Assembly: GCF_009707955.1 (NCBI RefSeq)
Contig: NZ_WMDQ01000010.1
Coordinates: 124,001-188,000, forward strand
Source: Flavobacterium sp. LC2016-13
GTDB taxonomy: Bacteria > Bacteroidota > Bacteroidia > Flavobacteriales > Flavobacteriaceae
Direction of reading: 5' to 3'
DNA: 64,000 nucleotides
Part shown: piece after piece, positions 44,351 through 53,699 of the stretch
How the letters are laid out: each line of letters starts with the position of its first letter
How positions within the stretch are numbered: position 1 is the first letter of the stretch
Made by a program: the position numbers and the translations under genes
The notes under the pieces: model-generated
Database searches by the model: none
What the model was told of the DNA's origin: nothing
What the model saw: the letters and a program-made list of their open reading frames with translations, nothing else

Positions 44351-45561
44351 ATTACCTGAAGATAAAAAATTAACCAAAAACGATAGAACTATTCCTTCAG
44401 AATTCAGTATATATACGATTGATACTTTCGGAGATTATATAATGAAACCCGGTTATAGCCAACTTAAGCAAGAGCGTGATGAATTCTAGTGGATTGAGTC
44501 TATGTGAATGAGCCATGTGAGAGATAGAACATGGCAGAAATTGGGTAAAACATTTTATGAAAAATAGCTATGTGTCGTCCGATAAATAAAATTCCGACAG
44601 GTATTACCGGGGGTAATACGGGAGTTATATGTATGGAGCATTTTGGGAATTTTGATCAGAGGTAAACGAAAGAAAGAAATTTGTGAAAGCTTGATTTTAT
44701 TGAGTTTTCGAGGAATTAAGCTTTTTTTGAATTGAGGGCTTAGCAGTTTTTTGCGTCCTCTAAAAACATTACGATCCCCAATAAATATTGGGGATCTCGT
44801 TTTAAACAGAAAAAGAGGGATTAGAATCATGTCTCCGCATCGCGTTTGTATATTGCATTTCTAATGTTTTCTTGTATTACTATAATCATGAAAGACCCGA
44901 ATCAAGGTATTGATGTAAAAAACAACAATCGAAATGAAAAATCCGTTACCGAAATAAGTAGCCTTTACACCTTTGACTTGGTTTCTAATATGTGATAATA
45001 TTTATTTACTGCTTGTTTTAATGAAATTGGATTGCTTAAATAAATTTTGGGCTTCTTCTAGAAATATTAGGTTTAATTCCAAAGAACATTAGCATTAAAA
45101 GGGATTTCTATTTCAAAATAAGTAAGTTTTTTATCTTCACTTTAGCTCTTATACTAAATAATCCTCTTCGGTTTGATTTAAAAAAAGTATTTTACTCATT
45201 TTTTCATTATGAACCGCTTGATAGGGAATATTAATTTTGTTAAATATATATTGAAAAATCTTTAATTTTTTTGGAAATCTTTTAAAGTATATTTGAAAAA
45301 ATGAAATGTACATTTTCAAATAATGGAAATATTCACAAAAGCCTAGTAAGCATTTGAGGTTTGTCAAGTAATTCTTTGAATTGTACAAAAAATGAAATGT
45401 ATATTATGAAAAACAAATGACATAAATATGTTCCATAAAACACCCATAAAGGCTTTTAGTATATGTTATTAAGTCAATGGGTTTATTAATGGGTTACCTT
45501 ATGAGTATAATCAAAAAACATGTAAACTGTTTATTCTCAGTAAAAAAAAAAAAAAAAACAG

Positions 45562-45592
45562 AAAATTAAAATGAACATTTCATTTTAATTTT
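45562..45592. repeat. Short perfect palindrome
   Basis: AAAATTAAAATGAA and its complement, 14 bases each with a 3-base centre, directly after the 17-A run. Variants of AAAATGAAATGTACATTTT occur nearby at about 45298-45317 and 45388-45405. Confidence 0.6.
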
Positions 45593-45867
45593 GTATAGAT
45601 TTCATTTTTGCGCTCATATCATATCACAAAACTGTCTTATGAGATATTTTTTTTTAATGAAATATAAATCATTGCATGATGTTTACTAATTTCAAACAAT
45701 CTTGAAAAATAAGTTCTGTTTGATTTTTAATTACTTATTTATTAGTATTGTAGTTTGTTGTGTTGAATTGTCTGATGACTTTTAGTTTAGGAAGGCTTAA
45801 CAGAATCTTATACTTCCTTCCTAACGAAATGTTGACAAAGATGTTTTTTAAGGATTGTTTAAATTAA

Positions 45868-45972
45868 AAAGCTTTAGATTTCTCTGAAGCTTTTATCGTT
45901 GTAGCGGGAAGCATTCAATTATCTAACCAGTTTATTAAGGATTATTATGCAGTTTTTGCATTAGCGTCTTAA
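45868..45972 (+). repeat. Dispersed coding fragment, copy A
   Basis: Reads KALDFSEAFIVVAGSIQLSN and then QFIKDYYAVFALAS followed by a stop; no start codon. Copies B (48131-48235) and C (60333-60401) end at the same stop. Differences among copies largely keep the reading frame, so the ancestor was the 3' end of a gene, perhaps of a mobile element. Confidence 0.7.
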
Positions 45973-46171
45973 ATGTAATATTTCAAAAAAAAGTAAACTA
46001 ATATTATCTCAAATATGCAGTTAAGGTCAAGTCTCTCAATATGGATCTTTTCTATTGTTTTTTTTTTTTTTTGCTAATATTTTCTTAATAAAAAAAACAA
46101 TAAGACTAATGTTCTATAATTTAGCTATCGTTAAAAAATTAAGATATCTATAAACAAATACAAAAAGACAA

Positions 46172-48022
46172 ATGAAAAAAAAACTCATTTTATTGTTTAT
46201 TACCTTTATTAATATCGCTTTTTCTCAGACAGGAAAAGTATATTTGAAAGACTCCAAATTCAAATTCGGAAAGGAAAATACTTATGTTTACGAGCCACCT
46301 ATAGGAATCGAAATTCCCGACCAATCAAGAGCTTCTGTAGCCTACTCAACGAGCAATGACTTTGGTGTTGAATTCAAAAAAATAATCAAAAAGGCCGGCT
46401 TTTACGAATTCGCAGTAAAAGTTCCTGATTCCTGCAGAGTGATTCTGCTGACTATCAATAATAATCAAAAAGTAATAGATGACAATCAAGAAAAAGGATA
46501 TTCGGTACTTTTAAGAACTCAAAACAAGACGGAATTGGGTAAAACTTTGGCTGATGAAATTGCTATGAGAAATTTAGGCTCTTTTAGTCTAAAACTAAAA
46601 ACGGATACTAAGCCCGAAAACATGGTTAGAGACTATGAGGTATTGTTTGCAAAATATCCAAATTTAAAAAATGATAAATCTTTTTATCAGTACCTTGTTC
46701 AAAAAGAACGAATTAACAAAGATAAAACCAAATCGGAATTTTTAGCTTTCGCCCAAAAATGCATTAATAAAAATACTGAAGAATATTTAATACTGGCTTC
46801 AAATATTTACGGCAGAACCGAAATGGTTAAAGAAAAAGAAATACTGGATCAGAAAATTTTAAAGAAATATCCTTGTGGGGAACTCGAAAAGACGAAATTT
46901 CTTCAGGAATTCTTCTCTAATCCCAACAAAACCGAAGCTTCCGTTTTAGCAAGCATGAATACCATAAAAACCAAGTATCATGATACTTCTGAAAGTACAT
47001 TATTTACTTTCAACTATTTTTTAATGAATATCTACCTCCAAAATAAGGATCTCGAAAAAATAGTTAATTTAGAAAGTACCTTAAAAAATAAAGTCGCAAT
47101 TACATCGAGCTACAATCAAACAGCATGGGAATTGTCCGGTGCAGATTTAACAACACCCGCAAATGATCTTGAATTTGCCCAAAAAATTTCAAAAAGATCG
47201 CTGGACATTCTTGACGAAAATCAAAAAGTTGCTTCTAATCCTGATTATGAAAGCATGTATAATATGTTTTCAGACACTTATGCATTGATTTTGTATAAAC
47301 TAGGTGATTATGACGGGGCTTTTAAATATCAGGAAATTGTCAGAGGATTCAATGGTTTTGATTCCGGAGGAAAAGAACGTTATCTGACCTATATGCAGAA
47401 GGTAAAAAGTAAAGATGAAGTGAATAAATATATTGAAAATGAAATCAACAACGACCAGCTTGTTCCTGCTGCATTTTTATCTGCATTGAAAACCAATTAT
47501 ACTTCGCAAAATATTCCGCTGGATAAATATGAGAAACTAAAGCAAAAAGCCGATCTTCTGACTAAAACCAAACTGGAAGAAGCTGTTATTGCAAGATTTG
47601 GAAGTGCAACAGCTTCAAATTTCTCACTTAAAAATCTCGAAGGAAAACAAGTCAACCTTTCTGATTACAAGGGAAAAGTAGTAGTTCTTGATTTTTGGGC
47701 AACCTGGTGCGGACCATGCAAAGCTTCGTTTCCGAAAATGCAAGAATTGGTAACTAAATATAAGGGCAAAAATGTAGAGTTTCTGTTTGTAAATACTTTT
47801 GAAAAAGGAAAGGAAGAAGATACTTTCAAAAAAGTCAATACTTATATCTCAGACAAAAAATACAGTTTCAACGTCATCTTTGATTATAAAACGGATGTAG
47901 CTACCAACTACAAAATTGAATCCATTCCGACTAAAATACTTATTGATAAAAACGGAAAAATTCTTACCGGTGATGCTTCAGATTCAACTCTCACCGATTT
48001 AATTGACCAGCAATTGAATTAA
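46172..48022 (+). CDS. Exported TlpA-like thioredoxin-domain protein with helical repeats
   Basis: Protein of 616 residues with signal peptide LILLFITFINIAFSQ. The middle (about 100-470) is helical, TPR-like. The C-terminal 140 residues are a TlpA/ResA-type thioredoxin fold: NLEGKQVNLSDYKGKVVVLD, FWATWCGPCKASFP with Cys513 and Cys516, the cis-Pro in IESIPTKILIDKNG. It would act on disulfides in the periplasm or outer membrane. It is upstream of the first double-glycine peptide and may belong to the peptide locus as an oxidoreductase. Confidence 0.87.
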   Translation: MKKKLILLFITFINIAFSQTGKVYLKDSKFKFGKENTYVYEPPIGIEIPDQSRASVAYSTSNDFGVEFKKIIKKAGFYEFAVKVPDSCRVILLTINNNQKVIDDNQEKGYSVLLRTQNKTELGKTLADEIAMRNLGSFSLKLKTDTKPENMVRDYEVLFAKYPNLKNDKSFYQYLVQKERINKDKTKSEFLAFAQKCINKNTEEYLILASNIYGRTEMVKEKEILDQKILKKYPCGELEKTKFLQEFFSNPNKTEASVLASMNTIKTKYHDTSESTLFTFNYFLMNIYLQNKDLEKIVNLESTLKNKVAITSSYNQTAWELSGADLTTPANDLEFAQKISKRSLDILDENQKVASNPDYESMYNMFSDTYALILYKLGDYDGAFKYQEIVRGFNGFDSGGKERYLTYMQKVKSKDEVNKYIENEINNDQLVPAAFLSALKTNYTSQNIPLDKYEKLKQKADLLTKTKLEEAVIARFGSATASNFSLKNLEGKQVNLSDYKGKVVVLDFWATWCGPCKASFPKMQELVTKYKGKNVEFLFVNTFEKGKEEDTFKKVNTYISDKKYSFNVIFDYKTDVATNYKIESIPTKILIDKNGKILTGDASDSTLTDLIDQQLN

Positions 48023-48130
48023 AATTTAAACCGCTTACCGAAGAGTTCTTATGAAATCTGTACGAATGTCACCTGACTTCTCACCCGCAATCTGATTCAT
48101 GGCAACAATTTTAAAAAGTCTAAAAAAGCA

Positions 48131-48235
48131 AAAAGCTTCAGAGAAATTTGAAGCTTTTATCGTTGTAGTGGAAGCATTCAATTATCTAACCAATTTATTG
48201 AAGATTATTTTGCGATTTTTGCAATAGCCTCTTAA
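48131..48235 (+). repeat. Dispersed coding fragment, copy B
   Basis: Same fragment as copy A with one base lost after KFEAFIVVV, so that the tail GSIQLSNQFIEDYFAIFAIA is in another frame. Lies between the 616-residue thioredoxin gene and the first leader peptide. Confidence 0.7.
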
Positions 48236-48432
48236 ATTTAAAACTTCACAAATACTTTGTATGTGGTAAATTACCCAATTATTAAAAAGCCACTTCTATT
48301 AAAAAAATAACAATATTAATATTTTGGTTTTAAACTTCTTAAAGATGATTTAAGCTTTTGGTAAACATTAATAAAATTAGGAAAAGACTTTCTTTTTTAT
48401 GAATTTAAAATAACTACTTTACAGTTTTTTTA

Positions 48433-48440
48433 TATATTTG
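48433..48440 (+). promoter_or_regulatory. Candidate -7 element of peptide gene 1
   Basis: TATATTTG, a TAnnTTTG match, 106 bases upstream of the first double-glycine peptide start. The resulting leader RNA would carry the shared motif at 48477-48492. Confidence 0.5.
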
Positions 48441-48476
48441 TAAAAATAACCTGATTTTTTTTTATAAAAAAAACTC

Positions 48477-48492
48477 AAGTGCACGTGAGGAA
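48477..48492 (+). promoter_or_regulatory. Shared 16-base leader motif, copy 1
   Basis: AAGTGCACGTGAGGAA, 70 bases before the start of peptide 1. The matching copy before peptide 2 (53381-53396) differs at three positions, all G to A, and is 67 bases before its start. Both lie about 35 bases after a -7-like element. The GTGCAC core is a palindrome. Confidence 0.6.
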
Positions 48493-48546
48493 TTTGATTA
48501 ATTAAAAATTAAGTATTCCATTTTTTTAATAAAAAACATTTAAATC

Positions 48547-48759
48547 ATGAAAAAATTAAATTTGAAAAATGCTCCAGGCATGCTTTCTAGGAAAGAAATG
48601 AAAACAATTATGGGTGGTTACTCAGGAGGCTCTGGCTCTGGCTGTACATTAACTGGAAATGAAAAAATAATTTATTCTGGTGGAGAACCTGTGAGTTATG
48701 CTTGCGAATGGTCATGCAACGGAACTCTTAAATGGGGCGGCTGTTCAGTATGGGGTTAA
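48547..48759 (+). CDS. Double-glycine-leader secreted peptide 1 (4 core cysteines)
   Basis: Peptide precursor of 70 residues. The leader MKKLNLKNAPGMLSRKEMKT ends in IMGG, the double-glycine cleavage type of bacteriocin-like precursors in Bacteroidota (ComC/GG-leader class). Predicted core after GG: 46 residues, Gly/Ser-rich, with four Cys (GC, AC, SC, GC) and Trp (CEWSC, WGGCSVWG). Leader and gene layout match peptide 2 at 53448. Cleavage and export by the C39 ABC transporter at 56667 are inferred. A terminator follows directly. Confidence 0.85.
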   Translation: MKKLNLKNAPGMLSRKEMKTIMGGYSGGSGSGCTLTGNEKIIYSGGEPVSYACEWSCNGTLKWGGCSVWG

Positions 48760-48761
48760 TT

Positions 48762-48801
48762 AAATAGAGGAAGTCTCAGTACTATGAGATTTCCTCTATT
48801 T
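48762..48801 (+). terminator. Terminator after peptide gene 1
   Basis: 17-base stem AAATAGAGGAAGTCTCA / TGAGATTTCCTCTATTT with one mismatch and a 6-base loop, followed by TTTATTT, directly after the peptide stop codon. Confidence 0.9.
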
Positions 48802-48952
48802 TTATTTAGTTAACAGAAAAGTATTTGAAAAAGACCTATTTTTAATGTCCGAAAAATAGAAGTATAGCTTTTTTTATTATAAACTTAATAATAATTTTTA
48901 TTTTTTGAATTATGAGAGAGCCTGTTTTATACGTCTTTATTTTTATAAACAA

Positions 48953-49855
48953 ATGAAAAATAAAACCTTATTTAATCTGATTTTTATTTTGTTGTTAACC
49001 TTTCATAATTTATTTTCTCAAGTAATAAAAAATCAAGATTATAGTAATTTGATTATAGGATATGTTTATTCGCGCAACAATGGCTTACCTATTGAAAAAG
49101 CAACGATAAAAACATCATCAAAAAATGAGTTAAGATATTTTACAACAGATATAAACGGAAAGTTCGAAATACCTAATACCCCTCAAAATAAAATAGATTT
49201 TTTTGAGATTTCTTCACTTGGTTTTAAAAAAGTCTTAAATAAAATAATTACAGATACTATTTATCTAGAAAATTACACAAATCAATTAAACGAAGTAATT
49301 ATTAATTCAAAATCTAAAACTAAATATAAACTATCCATTATAGAAAAACTAAATAATTTTGAAACTAACTTTAGCTGGGAAAATAAAGCTGCTGTTTATA
49401 TTCCGAAAAGTAATCAAAATAATTGCATAAAAAATCTCTTATTTGCCATTTCTGACTATGGAGGAGTTAAAAATTTAAAATATTTACCATTTAAAGTAAA
49501 TTTATATACTGTTGATAGTTTAGGGAAACCGCTAAAGCCCGTTTTTGAAAAGGATATAATATCAAAAAAAAATGATGATAATAGTTTGACAAAGGTTGAT
49601 ATTTCAAAATTTAAAATAACAATTCCTGACGAAGGTATTTTTGTTGTTTTTATAATTTTAGAAAAAAAAGACTATCCTGTAGACTTTATCAATTCAAGTT
49701 TTGGTATAATATCCGCAGTTCCAGCATTAAAAGCTTATAAATATAGCAAAGATTATATCCGAAAATCCTATTTGTACAGGCAATGTGATTATCCGGAAAA
49801 ATGTAATATTTGGCTCCCACAAGATCTTCATTATATTATGGATGTTGAATATTAA
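48953..49855 (+). CDS. Exported carboxypeptidase-regulatory-like domain protein
   Basis: A 300-residue protein. The ATG at 48953 is used because it starts a signal peptide (LIFILLLTFHNLFSQ); an upstream TTG adds 16 residues without sense. Residues about 30-110 form a CarboxypepD_reg-like beta-sandwich (IIGYVYSRNNGLPIEKATIK, TTDINGKFEIP, NQLNEVIINSK). The rest is unassigned beta-rich sequence. Such proteins attach to the surface or periplasm. It lies between the two peptide genes in the same direction; its role is unknown. Confidence 0.72.
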   Translation: MKNKTLFNLIFILLLTFHNLFSQVIKNQDYSNLIIGYVYSRNNGLPIEKATIKTSSKNELRYFTTDINGKFEIPNTPQNKIDFFEISSLGFKKVLNKIITDTIYLENYTNQLNEVIINSKSKTKYKLSIIEKLNNFETNFSWENKAAVYIPKSNQNNCIKNLLFAISDYGGVKNLKYLPFKVNLYTVDSLGKPLKPVFEKDIISKKNDDNSLTKVDISKFKITIPDEGIFVVFIILEKKDYPVDFINSSFGIISAVPALKAYKYSKDYIRKSYLYRQCDYPEKCNIWLPQDLHYIMDVEY

Positions 49856-50556
49856 TGATGGCTTTGCTTAATTAGTAAATAAATTTTTATGCTTTTAACA
49901 CAAGATTATTAAAAGTGAATTTTGATTAATGTTATCTTTATCAATATTCATACTTAAATTTAATAAGATATTTGAGAAAAAAAAGATAAACCATCATTTC
50001 CCTTTCCAATATTTATTTGAAAATTATTTTATTTTTTCATTCTTTGTTACCTTTAAAGTGTCAAAATAACTGTTTATAATTCATTAAATTATACAGCCTG
50101 TTTTTTCGTGCCAAAATTTTGAAACACATATATCATATTTTTACATTCTAACTCAATTGTTAAAATTTCTAGCAACGTCATAAAAATATGCAAACTTACT
50201 TTGTGTCTTAATTTTCAGTTCATTAAAAATATTAATAACCATTTTTATCTCTAGCATTTGTAAATATCTTTTGAAATTTCTTTAGATGTACCATACAGCA
50301 AAAAAAAGAAAAAAACATAAACTATTTTTTTCTTTTTTTACAATATAATTTTATCGAATACACACTTAACAGTTTTCTTTATTTCATTGTTATATATTGT
50401 TTTTTGATTTACCATCTTCCTGTACTATCTATGAAATACCAGTTTAAAAATAAAAACAATTTATTATAGAATAAAATTCACCAAAAAAATCCCCAATAAG
50501 CTAAACTATTTACCAGGCTTGCTCTAAGCCAAGATTTCAACTGAATAATTAATACA
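49856..50556. other. 700-base AT-rich gap
   Basis: No gene or RNA recognised. It separates convergent transcription units (the exported protein, +, and the glycosyltransferase-like gene, -). An A-rich/T-rich self-complementary stretch at about 50304-50340 could act as a weak terminator. Confidence 0.5.
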
Positions 50557-51837
50557 TTATAAAATTTCAAGTGAACCAATCATAAGAATTTCCTCAAAAA
50601 CCATGCTTAGTATATTTTCTTCTAATTGTTTAAATTCAATCTCATTGATGTTTTGAAAATCTCCCCTAATTATTTCAATAAGTTCGTTTATAGATAATGA
50701 TTCTGTAAAATAGTACATCAATTGATCAGTTCCTTCTAATAGAATCTTCTGGATTTCTTTCCCGGAAAAAGGGTCAATCTCTATTAAAAAAAAGTTTTCT
50801 TCGTCTCCTTCTTCATGTATAGAAAAGTTATCGTACAATTTAATCTTGATAGTTTTGATTTCCTCATATTTATAATGATACACTTTTGGTAATGCCTTAA
50901 AGATACGATCAGACTTCATCCTTTCATAAGTAGAACTTGAGTCTTCATAATCCATCGAATCCATAATATCCATTACTTTTTTGTGATATTCTGGAAATTC
51001 ATATTTTAAACGAAGTTCTAGTTGATTACATGCTATTTTATTATGTTTAGCAATACCTACAAGATGAATATACTTATCTATGAATGGGATAAAATGAAAA
51101 CGTAGAACAGAATCTAAATCATTGATATCTTTAGAACAGTCAATTAGATATGTGACATTTTTTCTTTCACTTAGCATGCAGCTGATCGAAAATTCCTCTA
51201 TGATTTGATTAAAATATCCTATGTTTTCTAAATTGATTATTTGATTCATATTCTCCTTCAGAAATTTCTTAGCCATTTTACACCAATTTTGGAAAAATTC
51301 AATATCATTCCCTCCCACAATTCCTACGTTGGCATTAAACAGATATTCATTAACATTTTTTTTTAGATGAGAAGGAATGCTTTTCAGTTTTTGCTGTACT
51401 TCCATCAATGCTGTTTTATAAATATCAGGAACTGGATGTTTACTTTGAACAATCAAATGGTCATTCAAATTTGATTTCGGAAAAGGAGCCCAAGTAAAAA
51501 CATCATTATCTACATGAATAAACGGTTTCTCTTGTAATTCTATGACTTTAATTTTTCCAAGAATCCATAATCTATGGTCTTCATTTTCTAACTCATTCAA
51601 TATTAAAGAAACATCTCCATATGGTAATCCTAGCTGATTAATTAGAATGTCATAACCATGATCATCTGTATAAAGATCAACATTGGAATTTTCTCTTTTT
51701 AATGTAAGTAAACTCAAGCAGTTGCTCATTAAAAAATATTTATATTCCAGCCATCCCCCAAATTTTCTATTATTACTAAATTCTTGCTTTTGCTTGTGTA
51801 AAGTTGGTTTAGACCAAAATGAATGAATAATTTTCAT
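50557..51837 (-). CDS. DUF6734-like putative glycosyltransferase with extra C-terminal domain
   Basis: Protein of 426 residues opening MKIIHSFWSKPTLHK, with a GT-A-like pattern: KFGGWLEYKYFLMSNCLSLL, ENSNVDLYTDDHG and a DxD-like FIHVDNDVFTW near 112, as in DUF6734 proteins. The last about 70 residues (MYYFTESLSINELIEIIRGD, then EENILSMVFEEILMIGSLEI) form a small helical domain with the look of a PqqD-type leader-binding fold. That is tentative. Lies 69 bases downstream of glf. Confidence 0.7.
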   Translation of the reverse strand: MKIIHSFWSKPTLHKQKQEFSNNRKFGGWLEYKYFLMSNCLSLLTLKRENSNVDLYTDDHGYDILINQLGLPYGDVSLILNELENEDHRLWILGKIKVIELQEKPFIHVDNDVFTWAPFPKSNLNDHLIVQSKHPVPDIYKTALMEVQQKLKSIPSHLKKNVNEYLFNANVGIVGGNDIEFFQNWCKMAKKFLKENMNQIINLENIGYFNQIIEEFSISCMLSERKNVTYLIDCSKDINDLDSVLRFHFIPFIDKYIHLVGIAKHNKIACNQLELRLKYEFPEYHKKVMDIMDSMDYEDSSSTYERMKSDRIFKALPKVYHYKYEEIKTIKIKLYDNFSIHEEGDEENFFLIEIDPFSGKEIQKILLEGTDQLMYYFTESLSINELIEIIRGDFQNINEIEFKQLEENILSMVFEEILMIGSLEIL

Positions 51838-51906
51838 ATTATATTGTTGTTAATTTTATTAGATTAGGAGTAATAATTATATTTAAGCAAAAGTTATTTA
51901 CTTAAA

Positions 51907-53022
51907 TCATAGTTTTAATTCCATCATTTTTTTTGCCTTTGAGAGTGCAGAAGCTATTACTTGGTGCATATCGTAGTATTTGTATTCTGCTAATCGTCCT
52001 CCAAAAATCACTTTATCTTCCATTTTTACCAACTCATTATATTTATTAAGTTTTTTAGTATTATAACTGTCATTTATTGGGTAATAAGCTTCAGCTCCGG
52101 GTGTCCATTCTTGTGGGTATTCTTTTGTAATGATTGTTCCCTCCTGTTTTCCATACTCAAAATGCTTGTGTTCAATAATACGAGTATAGGGAATATCAAA
52201 CTCAGTAAAATTTATTGCCGCTACCCCTTGGTAATTTGGCAAATTAATATATTCATGTTCAAATCTTAAACTCCTATATTGTAAATGCCCAAATTTATAA
52301 TCATAAAACTCATCCAGTTTACCAGTATATACTGTTCGTTCCGCAATATTTTGAAATTGATCTCTATTTTTAAAAAAATCGATATCAGTTCTTACTTCTA
52401 TACCTTCTAATAAACCTTCTATTAACTTATTATATCCTCCTATTGGGATTCCTTGATATCTATCATTAAAATAATTATTGTCAAAAGTAAATCGAACAGG
52501 TAAACGCTTAATAATAAACTTTGGCAACTCTGTTGCCTTTCTTCCCCATTGTTTTTCTGTATAGCCTTTAATAAAAGTTTCATAGATATCTGTTCCAATC
52601 ACACTAATAGCTTGCTCTTCAAGATTTTGAGGATTATTAATTCCTGACTTTATAATCTGATCTTGAATTTTAGTGATAACTTCTTGCGGATTCTTAATTT
52701 TCCATAGTTGATAAAACGTATTCATATTAAATGGTAAATTGTATAGTTCACCTTTGTAATGAGCTAGTGGAGAGTAAATAAAGTTATTGAATTCTACAAA
52801 AGAATTAACATAGTCCCAGATTCCTTTATCATTTGTATGAAAAATATGAGGACCATATTTATGCATATTAATACCTTCCTTAGATTCACAATAGATATTG
52901 CCTCCTATATGATTTCTCTTTTCAATGACTAGACATTTTTTTCCAAATTTGGTCATCTGTTGAGCAAATACAGCACCATAAAGACCAGACCCAATAATCA
53001 GAAAATCATATTTTTTTAACAT
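51907..53022 (-). CDS. glf: UDP-galactopyranose mutase
   Basis: Flavoenzyme of 371 residues that converts UDP-galactopyranose to UDP-galactofuranose. N-terminal FAD motif DFLIIGSGLYGAVFAQQ, then KRNHIGGNIYCESKEGINMH and YGPHIFHTND. The active-site region includes FIKGYTEKQWGRKATELP, and the C-terminus has GRLAEYKYYDMHQVIASALS. Supplies galactofuranose for surface glycans; its partner is presumably the adjacent glycosyltransferase-like protein. Minus strand, inserted between the two peptide units. Confidence 0.94.
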   Translation of the reverse strand: MLKKYDFLIIGSGLYGAVFAQQMTKFGKKCLVIEKRNHIGGNIYCESKEGINMHKYGPHIFHTNDKGIWDYVNSFVEFNNFIYSPLAHYKGELYNLPFNMNTFYQLWKIKNPQEVITKIQDQIIKSGINNPQNLEEQAISVIGTDIYETFIKGYTEKQWGRKATELPKFIIKRLPVRFTFDNNYFNDRYQGIPIGGYNKLIEGLLEGIEVRTDIDFFKNRDQFQNIAERTVYTGKLDEFYDYKFGHLQYRSLRFEHEYINLPNYQGVAAINFTEFDIPYTRIIEHKHFEYGKQEGTIITKEYPQEWTPGAEAYYPINDSYNTKKLNKYNELVKMEDKVIFGGRLAEYKYYDMHQVIASALSKAKKMMELKL

Positions 53023-53339
53023 ATATTACTTTATAATTTTGTGTTAATGTAGGAAAAATTAACTGAATTTATATTGCGTGATGACTCAAATTTTCAACTA
53101 GTATCATTTACATGTATAACTAGCTTGCAAATAAATTTAAAATATTTCTCATTTATATTTTTACATCTTAATCTACTAATAAATTTAATGCCGAAGAATT
53201 ATAGTAGGAAATTATATTTTGAATTTGCTACTATTCTTCCATATAAATCATTCAAAATTAATTATTTAAAAAGTGTGTATATTACACTTTTAACAAAACA
53301 TTAACAATGATTTTGAACGATTGATTCTTTTTTTTTTGT

Positions 53340-53347
53340 GATATTTG
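53340..53347 (+). promoter_or_regulatory. Candidate -7 element of peptide gene 2
   Basis: GATATTTG, one base off TAnnTTTG, 100 bases upstream of peptide 2 and spaced from the shared motif much as at peptide 1. Confidence 0.35.
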
Positions 53348-53380
53348 AAATAATAATCTTACTTGCTTAGCTATTAACTT

Positions 53381-53396
53381 AAGTGCACATAAGAAA
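53381..53396 (+). promoter_or_regulatory. Shared 16-base leader motif, copy 2
   Basis: AAGTGCACATAAGAAA, 13 of 16 identical to 48477-48492, at nearly the same distance from the peptide start. Confidence 0.6.
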
Positions 53397-53447
53397 ATTT
53401 AGTAAAGATGAGTAGTGATTTTATTTTTAACTAAAAACAATTAAATT

Positions 53448-53636
53448 ATGAAAAAGTTAAGTTTAAAAAATGTTGAAAGTATGCTTTCCAGAAATGAAAT
53501 GAAAATGATTAATGGAGGTTATTCTAGCGGCGGTAAAACTAAGAAAAAATGTTGTTGGAATGGAACTACTAATTGTTCCATCTGTATTGAAGGAGGAACT
53601 TCTTGTGTTGACGGAGCAACTTTAACTGATTGTTAA
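53448..53636 (+). CDS. Double-glycine-leader secreted peptide 2 (6 core cysteines)
   Basis: Precursor of 62 residues. Leader MKKLSLKNVESMLSRNEMKM ending INGG is closely related to peptide 1 (MLSR-EMK shared). The predicted 38-residue core starts YSSGGKTKKK and has six Cys (CC, C, C, C, C-terminal C), enough for three disulfides, unlike the four-Cys core of peptide 1. Leaders are conserved while cores differ, as in bacteriocin-like families. It is followed by a terminator and then by the thioredoxin and VKOR genes. Confidence 0.85.
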   Translation: MKKLSLKNVESMLSRNEMKMINGGYSSGGKTKKKCCWNGTTNCSICIEGGTSCVDGATLTDC

Positions 53637-53642
53637 AGAATT

Positions 53643-53673
53643 TCAGGGAGGAGTTTTCCTCTCTGATTTTTTT
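53643..53673 (+). terminator. Terminator after peptide gene 2
   Basis: Stem TCAGGGAGGA / TCCTCTCTGA with loop GTTT and seven Ts, 7 bases after the peptide stop. Read-through would reach the thioredoxin gene at 53700. Confidence 0.9.
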
Positions 53674-53699
53674 AATTATATTTTAAATAAATTAAAAAT

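Larger units (their letters stand above)
44351..46171. other. 1.8-kb stretch without intact genes
   Basis: Very AT-rich and free of convincing reading frames. It contains homopolymers (17 A at 45542-45558, 15 T at 46058-46072), the palindrome at 45562-45592, and copy A of the dispersed coding fragment at 45868-45972. It separates the tail-fibre-like operon from the peptide locus and looks like decayed mobile DNA. Confidence 0.6.

Noticed and set aside
44274..44489. 71-residue plus-strand frame overlapping the end of the LamG gene
   Set aside because: Overlaps the better-supported gene by 77 bases, with no recognisable domain; likely chance or decayed DNA.
44555..44830. 91-residue minus-strand frame after the LamG gene
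   Set aside because: No family, no neighbours in the same direction and biased to Lys/Ile/Phe as expected from AT-rich noise.
45149..45388. 79-residue minus-strand frame in the AT-rich gap
   Set aside because: Composition is that of random AT-rich DNA and no motif or leader supports it.
53074..53304. 76-residue plus-strand frame upstream of peptide 2
   Set aside because: No leader or motif, and it lies in the promoter region between divergent genes; composition matches random AT-rich DNA.
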